A stretch of DNA of 14,428 nucleotides, taken from Simkania negevensis. GTDB lineage: Bacteria > Chlamydiota > Chlamydiia > Chlamydiales > JAFITR01. The translations under genes were made by a program, and so were the position numbers. The notes beneath the pieces were generated by a model. That model was given only the letters and a program-made list of their open reading frames with translations. It was not told the DNA's origin and did no database searches. Below are positions 1 through 6,008 of this stretch, in pieces; the stretch's first letter is position 1, and the number at the start of each line of letters is the position of its first letter. Location: positions 1-14,428 of the forward strand of contig JAFITR010000023.1 of NCBI GenBank assembly GCA_017116025.1, written 5' to 3'.

Positions 1-78
1 CTTTTTGGCACAGAAATGATCGACATATACTAAAAGTTACAATCGGGCTGACAGCCGCGTATGAGATAGAAAAAGAAA

Positions 79-133
79 CGGAAGAGGTAGGATTCGAACC
101 CACGGTCCTCGTGAAAGGACTTCTGTTTTCAAG
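79..133 (-). pseudogene. 3' fragment of a tRNA-Ser gene, candidate attachment site
   Basis: Read on the minus strand, this stretch has a serine-type anticodon loop with TGA, a complete long variable arm (GTCC paired with GGAC), a T-arm with GGTTCGAATCC, and the 3' acceptor strand CTCTTCC plus discriminator G. The 5' side beyond the anticodon loop does not form a tRNA: the 5' anticodon strand pairs poorly with the 3' strand, and no D-arm or 5' acceptor strand can be placed at the right distance. It has the same orientation as the intact tRNA-Ser at 5497-5581 and shares with it the acceptor and T-arm segment and the 15-mer ACTTCTGTTTTCAAG. The variable arm differs but stays paired. The best reading is an attachment-site remnant left by an element that integrated into a serine tRNA gene. 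A decayed second tRNA-Ser gene is the alternative. Confidence 0.7.
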
Positions 134-378
134 TCCGACTTAAAGCCATTTCAATCAGCAAGAATCAGTACTTTCCAGTTGACTTTTCCTCTGCAGAGGC
201 CTAATTTTTTACTTAACAACCACTGGAAATTACTGCTCGTTACGGCATGTTAGTGTGCAGAAAATGTGCAGATTTTTGCAAGAGCATATTGCTTTAAGCA
301 AAAATATAAAATGAGTTTTTCTCTTGCTTGCTTATCTCAAATGATCTATCTTCTGAGCAATCAAAACAGGAGGTCATC
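134..378. other. Non-coding leader between tRNA fragment and first cassette gene
   Basis: No convincing gene is seen here. The stretch contains a 12-base perfect palindrome CCTCTGCAGAGG at 188-199 followed by a T-rich run, a direct repeat TGTGCAGA at 254-261 and 265-272 (11-base period), a palindrome at 289-301 and a TATAAA box at 305-310. Short direct repeats beside a tRNA-type attachment site could be arm-type recombinase sites. That is inference only, because no recombinase gene is in the window. Confidence 0.4.
289..310 (+). promoter_or_regulatory. Possible operator palindrome and -10 box for the cassette
   Basis: TTGCT-TTA-AGCAA (289-301) is a 13-base inverted repeat lying directly before a TATAAA hexamer (305-310), about 70 bases upstream of the XRE-type gene. 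A repressor bound there would cover the -35/-10 spacer, the usual site for autoregulation by XRE-type proteins. No good -35 hexamer is seen at 16-18 bases, so the promoter call is weak. Confidence 0.3.
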
Positions 379-618
379 ATGACTACACAAACCTTGACAC
401 CCATTGCACAGTTTCTGCGCTCTGTAAGAAAACATCTCAGATTATCTCAAGAAAAATTTGCAGCTCGCTTAAATATTACCTTTCCTACAATTAGCCGCTG
501 GGAAAATGGGCGTGCTAAGCCATCCCCACTAGGCTGGGAACAAGTGCGCAAACTTGTTGAAGAAATCAATCAAGAAGATCCAGGCCTCTTCACCCTTCCT
601 GACATCACTGAAGAGTAG
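379..618 (+). CDS. XRE-family helix-turn-helix transcriptional regulator
   Basis: A 79-residue protein that is essentially one Cro/C1-type helix-turn-helix domain. About residues 9-60 contain the typical pattern RLSQEKFAARLNITFPTISRWENG, split here as the first helix pair (LSQEKFAARL) and the recognition helix region (TISRWENGRAKPS). It is expected to bind operator DNA as a dimer. The ATG at 379 is chosen because AGGAGG lies at 368-373 with a 5-base spacer. A longer reading from a TTG at 328 has no comparable ribosome site. The stop overlaps the ribosome binding site of the next gene and the gap is only 9 bases, so it is probably the first gene of the four-gene cassette and its likely autoregulator. 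The target is unknown; a partner role in a toxin-antitoxin-like pair cannot be excluded. Confidence 0.85.
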   Translation: MTTQTLTPIAQFLRSVRKHLRLSQEKFAARLNITFPTISRWENGRAKPSPLGWEQVRKLVEEINQEDPGLFTLPDITEE

Positions 619-627
619 GAAGCGGCT

Positions 628-2106
628 ATGAATTTAAAAGAATTGGAAAAACTCATCAAAGAAGGTGAGTCAGAAGATATCGAATTCAAAAAAACGACCT
701 CACAACAAAGACAGGGTACAAAGACCGTTTGTGCACTTTTGAATGGTCTTGGTGGATGGGTCTTTTACGGCATAGATGACAAAGGAAATATCAAAGGCCA
801 AGAAGTCACAACAAAAACTATGGAAAAATTAGTTGGCGAACACCGCCTAATTTCTCCTCCTGCGTTTCCTAAAGTCGAAACAATTCCCATTTCAGAAAAA
901 TTAAAAGTAATTGTCGTCAGAGTCACAGGAAAACAAGGCCTCTACACTTATGAAGACCGTGCTTACTTGCGCCATGGCCCTACTACTTCCATCATGCCAA
1001 GAGAAGAATATGAAAAACGCCTTATGGAAAAACTTTATGGAAACCATCGCTGGGAAAGTGAGTACGCTCCAGAGGAATTTAGTATTTCAGATCTCGATGA
1101 AGAAGAAATTCAAGCAACCTTTCAAAACGGCATCCAACTTGGTCGTATTAATGCAAAAAAATCTTTAAATATAGAGTTCATTCTTCGAGGCCTCAAGCTC
1201 ATGAAGGAAGATAAACTACTTAACGCAGCAATTGCTCTCTATGGAAAAAGCGATGCTTTTGATCCGACTTTCCCTCAATTTTCCATCAAAGTAGCACGTT
1301 TTCGTGGTAACGATCGCCTAGCTGAGTTTGCAGATAACCGCTGGTACAAAGACCACGCCTTTGGAGTTCTCAGGAGAGCTGAGAACTTTCTTTATGACCA
1401 TATGCCAATAGCAGGCAAGCGTGTCTCGGGAAAAATGCGTCGAGAGGATTACCCCCTCTACCCACCCTTAGCTTTTCGCGAAGCTGTTGCAAATGCTATT
1501 TGCCACCGGGATTACACCTTTGCTGGTGGGGCGATCGCTATAGCTATGTACGATGACCATTTGGAAGTTATTAATCCAGGAACCTTCCATTTTGGCATAA
1601 CTCCTAAAAAGTTAACGCAACCCCATGAATCCAGGCCCTGGAATCCCATCATAGCAAATGCCTTTTACTGTGCTGGTGTCATTGAGTCATGGGGGTCAGG
1701 AACCCTTAATATCCTCGACAGATGTAAAGAAAATAGCAACCCACCGCCCAAGTGGGAGGAGCGAACAGAGTGTGTTGTAGTAACTTTCTCCCCTAGAATA
1801 GAGGAAAAATCTCCCCAAAAAGAGCCTGCCGGACAAGCTACCGGACAAGCTACCGGACAAGCTAACAGGCAAGCAGAAGTAGAAATATTAAGATTGTGTA
1901 AGGAACCTCAAAAATCCTCTGATCTCATGAAAGCAGCCGGATTCAGCCACCGCGAAACCTTTGTGAACAATTATTTAAACCCTTTATTAGAAAAGAGCTA
2001 CCTTGCAAGGACAATACCGGAAAAACCAAAAAGCCCTCTACAGCGATACAAAACTACAGAGAAGGGCTTAAAGTTTATCCAAGAAAAGGAGCCCTCTCTT
2101 GAATAA
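628..2106 (+). CDS. AlbA_2 / HATPase putative transcriptional regulator (Schlafen AlbA_2 type)
   Basis: A 492-residue protein with three parts. Residues 10-125 match the AlbA_2 (Schlafen-type) domain, with the opening motif GESEDIEFK, the hydrophobic strand GGWVFYGIDDKG and the closing RAYLRHG..T. Residues about 270-365 resemble the HATPase_c_4 fold of the same family: FREAVANAICHRDY, LEVINPG and ESWGSGTLNIL. Residues about 415-485 look like a winged helix of the type found at the C-terminus of such regulators and of Fic proteins. A linker at 400-416 contains repeated TGQA. The family is usually annotated as ATP-binding protein or putative transcriptional regulator; its biochemical role is poorly known. 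AGGA at 617-620 precedes the ATG. The 3' end overlaps the next gene by 8 bases. It could regulate the cassette or be a sensing component of it. Confidence 0.88.
   Translation: MNLKELEKLIKEGESEDIEFKKTTSQQRQGTKTVCALLNGLGGWVFYGIDDKGNIKGQEVTTKTMEKLVGEHRLISPPAFPKVETIPISEKLKVIVVRVTGKQGLYTYEDRAYLRHGPTTSIMPREEYEKRLMEKLYGNHRWESEYAPEEFSISDLDEEEIQATFQNGIQLGRINAKKSLNIEFILRGLKLMKEDKLLNAAIALYGKSDAFDPTFPQFSIKVARFRGNDRLAEFADNRWYKDHAFGVLRRAENFLYDHMPIAGKRVSGKMRREDYPLYPPLAFREAVANAICHRDYTFAGGAIAIAMYDDHLEVINPGTFHFGITPKKLTQPHESRPWNPIIANAFYCAGVIESWGSGTLNILDRCKENSNPPPKWEERTECVVVTFSPRIEEKSPQKEPAGQATGQATGQANRQAEVEILRLCKEPQKSSDLMKAAGFSHRETFVNNYLNPLLEKSYLARTIPEKPKSPLQRYKTTEKGLKFIQEKEPSLE
1825..1872 (+). repeat. 12-bp tandem repeat encoding TGQA units
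   Basis: Four in-frame 12-base units (GCTACCGGACAA type) code for AGQ-ATGQ-ATGQ-ANRQ in the linker between the HATPase-like and winged-helix parts of the AlbA_2 protein. The two middle units are identical, the first differs in its first codons, and the fourth is degenerate (AACAGG for ACCGGA). Length change by slippage would keep the frame. Confidence 0.85.
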
Positions 2107-2623
2107 ATGGTTCATCGCAGACACTCACTTCTCACACTTTAACATCATCCGCTATACGAGAAGGCCTTTTACCGATGTAGAAGAGATGAATCAAGCGCTC
2201 ATTAAAAACTGGAATTCACTGATCAATGATGAAGACCTTGTATTTTTTCTAGGTGATTTCGGACTAGGAAGCATTGAACATCTTCAAGAAATTTTTCAGC
2301 AGCTTAAGGGGCAAAAGGTATGTATTCGTGGGAACCATGATGGTACTCCCAGCAAGCTGTACAAAGTTGGGTTTTCTGTTGTTTTAGAATCTGCTTTTAT
2401 AAAGCTTGGTTGTCATGAAATAGAGCTTATCCACCACCCCAGCCCAGAGCCACCGCCTCACTTTCAGTGCCACGGTCATATTCATGAAAAACGCCCCAAC
2501 AAGATTATTAATAATCAGCTCAATCTTTGCGTTGAGGTTTGGAATTACCAGCCTGTTTCAGAAAAAGAGCTTATAAGCCTTTTTGATAAGGCTAAAAATA
2601 ACAAGAATAGCTCACCCTCATGA
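2099..2623 (+). CDS. Metallophosphoesterase (calcineurin-like)
   Basis: A 174-residue protein holding the full set of metal-binding motifs of the calcineurin-like phosphoesterase fold: DTH at 8-10, GDFG with D53, GNHD at 78-81, the HHP strand with H112/H113, and HGHIHE with H125, H127 and H129. It has no signal peptide or membrane segment, so it should be cytoplasmic. Small single-domain members occur in phages and mobile elements, and substrates range from phosphomonoesters to nucleic acids or nucleotides; the substrate here cannot be read from sequence. The start is a TTG at 2099, preceded by AAGGAG at 2086-2091 with a 7-base spacer and overlapping the stop of the previous gene. No in-frame ATG would keep the essential DTH motif. 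The stop overlaps the next start as ATGA, which implies translational coupling to the primase-helicase. Confidence 0.9.
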   Translation: MNKWFIADTHFSHFNIIRYTRRPFTDVEEMNQALIKNWNSLINDEDLVFFLGDFGLGSIEHLQEIFQQLKGQKVCIRGNHDGTPSKLYKVGFSVVLESAFIKLGCHEIELIHHPSPEPPPHFQCHGHIHEKRPNKIINNQLNLCVEVWNYQPVSEKELISLFDKAKNNKNSSPS

Positions 2624-5079
2624 TAAGTATAATAGAAACAAATAAAGAGCTGCTGCTCAAGCGCCTGGAAGAAATCGAAAAAGAAAAACGGGAGCTTCTT
2701 GGGCAGCTAGACGCTATTCAAAAAGAAACAGCTCTGCCTTCTCCAACCACCGCAATACACCAAAACTCCCCAAGCAAGGAAAAGATAGCTCTATTCTGTT
2801 CTCTGTTTCGAGGTAGGGAAGATGTCTTTCCAAAACGTTGGACCAATAATAAATCTGGCAAATCTGGATATTCACCTGTGTGCGCTAACGAATGGAAAAG
2901 GGGAATTTGCCAAAAGCCCAAAGTCAAATGTAGTAACTGCCTGCATCAAGCTTTTACTCCCGTTTCCGAACAGCTAATTTTTGCACATCTTGCTGGATAT
3001 TCTCCCACAAAGACTCAACGTAATTCGTTCTATGGTGAAAGCACCATGGGAGTCTATCCCTTACTTAAGGATGAAACTTGCTGGTTTCTCGCCGCAGATT
3101 TTGATAAAAAAAGCTGGCAAGTTGATATTTCAGCTTTTCTAATCACCTGTCGCAAGAAAAATATTCCGGCATACATTGAACGTTCTCGGTCAGGTAACGG
3201 TGCACATGTATGGATGTTTTTTACAGAACCCGTTAATGCCAAAGAAGCTCGTCAACTTGGAGCTTTTCTGATTACAGAAACCATGAAGGAATACCCTGAA
3301 ATAGGTTTTGACTCTTATGACCGTCTGTTTCCCAACCAAGACACTATGCCTTCTGGTGGATTTGGCAACTTAATAGCCCTCCCCTTGCAGTCTGGACCAC
3401 GAGAAAAAGGAAATAGCGTTTTCATTGATGAACACTTTGAACCATATCCTGACCAGTGGAAATTTTTATCGGAAATCCAAAAAGTCTCTCCTGACCAAGT
3501 CAGAGAAGTTGTACAAAACGCACAACTTCAAGGGGAAATCTTAGGCATACAACTTCCTCTAGAAGAAAATGAAAAGCCATGGCAAAAAGCATCAGAAAAG
3601 AAACGCAATGCAAAAACAATCCAAGGGTCACTTCCCAAGAGTGTGAGTGTCGTTTTGAGCAATCAAATTTTTCTTGAAAAGAAATCATTGCCATCCGGCC
3701 TACAGAATCAGATTCTCCGATTAGCAGCATTCCAAAACCCAGAATTCTATAAAGCCCAATCGATGCGTTTGTCGACTTTCGGAAAACCACGCATTATCTG
3801 TTGTGCAGAAGACCTTGGAAAATATTTTGCTATACCCAAAGGGTGTTTTGAGGACCTGAAACAGCTTTTTATTGATCTAGAAATAGCTTTAGAGGTTCAA
3901 GATGAGCGTGAAAGTGGAAAAAGCCTAAACACAGAATTTTTGGGAAAGCTTTATCCAGAGCAAGCAAAAGCTGTAGAAACCTTACTGCAACACGATATTG
4001 GTGTCTTATCCGCCACAACAGCTTTTGGAAAGACTGTTGTAGCGGCAAGTATGATTGCTCAGAGAAAACGAAGCACGCTCATACTAGTCCACAGAAAACA
4101 GCTACTATCACAATGGAAAGAGCGCCTCAAAGCTTTCCTGAATGAAGAAAAAATAAAGATTGGAGAAATTGGCGGAGGGAAATTTAAACCAAGTGGGGAG
4201 ATTGACATCGCCATTATCCAGAGTCTTTCCAGAAAAGAACACATGGAAGAAATCCTGGAAAAGTATGGACATGTGATTGTAGATGAGTGTCATCACCTTT
4301 CGGCAGTCAGTTTTGAAGCGGTTACCAAAACATGTCGTGCTAAGTATGTTCTAGGCCTCACAGCCACCCCCACAAGAAAAGATGGGCACCATCCCATCAT
4401 CTTCATGCAGTGTGGCCCTATTCGCTACAGGGTCGATCCGAAGCAGCAAGCATTAGCTCGCCCATTTCAACATTTTATTATTCCAAGAATGACACCCTTT
4501 CAACTACCTGGCCATCTAGCCTCTGTAGAAAAACCATCGATCCAAGATATCTATAAGGCATTGATTTTAGATCACCAAAGAAATGAAATGATCTTCAATG
4601 ATGTCTTAAAAGCCTTGGAAGAAAAAAGAACTCCTCTCTTTCTTACAGAAAGAAAAGAACACGTAGAATACTTTCGAAATACCTTTCAGCCCTTCGTAAA
4701 AAATCTGATCATCTTCCATGGAGGATTAAAGACCAAAGAAAGAAAAGAAGTGGAACAACATTTGCAAAACTTGTCAGATAGCGAAGAATTACTTATTATT
4801 TCCACTGGAAGATACTTAGGAGAGGGCTTTGACTATGCGCGCTTAGATACACTTTTCTTAGCAATGCCCGTCTCATGGAAAGGTACCCTCGCGCAATATG
4901 CAGGACGCCTGCATAGGCTTCATCAAACCAAATCAGAAGTAGTCATTTTCGACTATATTGACTATGAAGTGCCCATGCTTGGAAGGATGTGGGAAAAACG
5001 ACTCAAGGGATATACAGCTCTCGGTTACGAAACCAAAACAGACTCTCAAAATGTTACACTAGAGCAGCCTTATCCATAG
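2620..5079 (+). CDS. TOTE-type primase (AEP) fused to superfamily 2 helicase
   Basis: An 819-residue fusion. Residues 8-36 form a charged coiled coil. C88, C97, C104 and C107 form a probable zinc-binding cluster. Residues about 115-290 match an archaeo-eukaryotic primase core: AADFD (D160, D162), SGNGAHVW (H196) and FDSYDRLFPNQD. A variable linker of about 150 residues follows. Residues about 443-800 are a superfamily 2 helicase with Q-motif-like LYPEQ, Walker A ATTAFGKT (465-472), DECH box (555-558), GLTATP (579-584) and motif VI QYAGRLHR (759-766). This order matches proteins annotated as TOTE conflict-system primase plus DEAD/DEAH helicase, thought to act against invading DNA or in element maintenance. 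No nuclease domain is visible after the helicase. All key catalytic residues are present. The start ATG overlaps the upstream stop (ATGA). A role in element replication is the main alternative to defence. Confidence 0.88.
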   Translation: MISIIETNKELLLKRLEEIEKEKRELLGQLDAIQKETALPSPTTAIHQNSPSKEKIALFCSLFRGREDVFPKRWTNNKSGKSGYSPVCANEWKRGICQKPKVKCSNCLHQAFTPVSEQLIFAHLAGYSPTKTQRNSFYGESTMGVYPLLKDETCWFLAADFDKKSWQVDISAFLITCRKKNIPAYIERSRSGNGAHVWMFFTEPVNAKEARQLGAFLITETMKEYPEIGFDSYDRLFPNQDTMPSGGFGNLIALPLQSGPREKGNSVFIDEHFEPYPDQWKFLSEIQKVSPDQVREVVQNAQLQGEILGIQLPLEENEKPWQKASEKKRNAKTIQGSLPKSVSVVLSNQIFLEKKSLPSGLQNQILRLAAFQNPEFYKAQSMRLSTFGKPRIICCAEDLGKYFAIPKGCFEDLKQLFIDLEIALEVQDERESGKSLNTEFLGKLYPEQAKAVETLLQHDIGVLSATTAFGKTVVAASMIAQRKRSTLILVHRKQLLSQWKERLKAFLNEEKIKIGEIGGGKFKPSGEIDIAIIQSLSRKEHMEEILEKYGHVIVDECHHLSAVSFEAVTKTCRAKYVLGLTATPTRKDGHHPIIFMQCGPIRYRVDPKQQALARPFQHFIIPRMTPFQLPGHLASVEKPSIQDIYKALILDHQRNEMIFNDVLKALEEKRTPLFLTERKEHVEYFRNTFQPFVKNLIIFHGGLKTKERKEVEQHLQNLSDSEELLIISTGRYLGEGFDYARLDTLFLAMPVSWKGTLAQYAGRLHRLHQTKSEVVIFDYIDYEVPMLGRMWEKRLKGYTALGYETKTDSQNVTLEQPYP

Positions 5080-5447
5080 ATTGAATGAATGAGTACTTAC
5101 GCTTATTTCTCTCCCGTATAGTCCTCAGCCTTGAAGTGAAATCCTCCTTTCTATTGCGTACGGCAAGATCTCGAAGATTAAGAAGCAATTCAATTGCCTT
5201 TTTATAGCTTGCAGCCTGCTTTTGCTCCACTAAAAATTCTACCTCTTTCCAAAGAGTAGGCTCCTTTCCCTCTAAACGATCAAGAAGCCTTTCACGTTGT
5301 TGTTTGAGCCTTTTTCCTTTTTCAGCTCTTTCTATTTCTACCGTTACCCAGCTCTACACTTGGATCTTCGGCCCTTTGCTTAGACTGGGCTATAGTTGCT
5401 TGCACGGCCTTTGGTCGGTTTTTTGTCCAGCCTACTATGTCGCGCAT
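5054..5447 (-). pseudogene. Frameshifted gene remnant, charged helical protein
   Basis: Two minus-strand open frames join across a frameshift. The first begins at the ATG at 5447 (MRDIVGWTKNRPKAVQAT...) and stops at 5322. The second is open from 5353 to the stop at 5054 but has no usable start until its last residues. Together they would give about 130 residues of charged helical protein (pieces RLLDRLEGKEPTLWKEVEFL and YKKAIELLLNLRDLAV). One inserted or lost base between about 5322 and 5353 explains the break. The 3' end overlaps the last codons of the convergent primase-helicase by 26 bases. I have a weak memory of similar C-terminal sequences in SWIM zinc-finger proteins, but cannot confirm it. 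No strong ribosome site precedes 5447, so it may already be 5'-truncated at the tRNA boundary. Confidence 0.55.
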
Positions 5448-5496
5448 GTTTTTTTGTTCGAAGCACGATGCAAGGCATAAAAAGATTAAAAAAAGA

Positions 5497-5581
5497 CGGA
5501 AGAGGAGGGATTCGAACCCCCGGTTGGTTTCCCAACTTCTGTTTTCAAGACAGATGCATTTAGCCTCTCTGCCACTCTTCC
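5497..5581 (-). tRNA. tRNA-Ser (anticodon TGA)
   Basis: An 85-base class II tRNA. The acceptor strands GGAAGAG (5' end at 5581) and CTCTTCC pair over 7 bases, with discriminator G at 5497. The anticodon stem is TCTGT/ACAGA around loop CTTGAAA, anticodon TGA. The long variable arm GTTGG...CCAAC is typical of serine tRNA, and the T-arm has GGTTCGAATCC. CCA is not encoded. A T-rich run follows the 3' end and could end transcription. The gene marks the right edge of the island; its 3' portion has a diverged direct-repeat partner at 79-133. Confidence 0.95.
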
Positions 5582-5595
5582 AAAAAATGAGCGAT

Positions 5596-5625
5596 TTTAT
5601 ACCCTACCGATAAGGGGGGAGTCAA
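5596..5625 (-). promoter_or_regulatory. Predicted sigma-70-type promoter of tRNA-Ser
   Basis: On the minus strand TTGACT (5620-5625) and TATAAA (5596-5601) are separated by 18 bases, each 5 of 6 to the consensus. The -10 box ends 14 bases before the tRNA 5' end. The -35 box lies inside the outermost copy of the 102-bp tandem repeat, so the repeat contributes to expression of this tRNA if the call is right. Confidence 0.6.
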
Positions 5626-6008
5626 GCTTTATCAGCTGTAGCAATTCTGGTTGCTGCTTGTATTGTCTTCGCTTTCTTCGCGATCTTCGCGTTATATTCA
5701 GCCCGATTCCGATAAGGGGGGAGTCAAGCTTTATCAGCTGTAGCAATTCTCGTTGCTAATTGTATTGTCTTAGCTTTCTACGCGATCTTCGCGTTATATT
5801 CAGCCCGATTCCGATAAGGGGGGAGTCAAGCTTTATCAGCTGCAGCAATTCTGGTTGCTCTTTGTATTGTCTTCGCTTTCTTCGCGATCTTCGCGTTATA
5901 TTCAGTCCGATTCCGATAAGGGGGGAGTCAAGCTTTATCAGCTGTAGCAATTCTCGTTGCTCTTTGTATTGTCTTTACTTTCTCCGCGATCTTCGCGTTT
6001 ATATTCAG
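5607..6008 (-). repeat. 102-bp tandem repeat, four copies, overlapping the EamA gene 3' end
   Basis: Copies begin at 5607, 5709, 5811 and 5913 on the plus strand with an exact 102-base period. Copies 1 and 3 differ at about 4 positions, and copies 1 and 2 at about 5. The copy at 5913-6008 holds the last 26 codons and the stop of the EamA gene. The other three lie downstream of the stop, so they are duplicated gene 3' ends. The three outer copies share a one-base deletion (GCGTTATATT against GCGTTTATATT) that would break the reading frame. Each copy contains the inverted repeat CGCGA-TCT-TCGCG and a weaker AGCAA/TTGCT pair. Because 102 is divisible by three, open frames run through the array on both strands; these are artefacts of the repeat. 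Confidence 0.9.

Noticed and set aside
3..140. Open plus-strand frame running through the left edge and the tRNA fragment
   Set aside because: Its end is only the translation of the tRNA T-arm and variable arm (typical VGFEPT wording). No start is in view and no domain is recognisable, so it is not called as a gene.
188..210. CCTCTGCAGAGG plus T run as an intrinsic terminator
   Set aside because: The palindrome has no loop of its own, leaving only a 4-bp stem, and no gene ends just before it.
5607..6008. CRISPR array
   Set aside because: The repeat is 102 bp, directly tandem without spacers, and copies an adjacent gene end.
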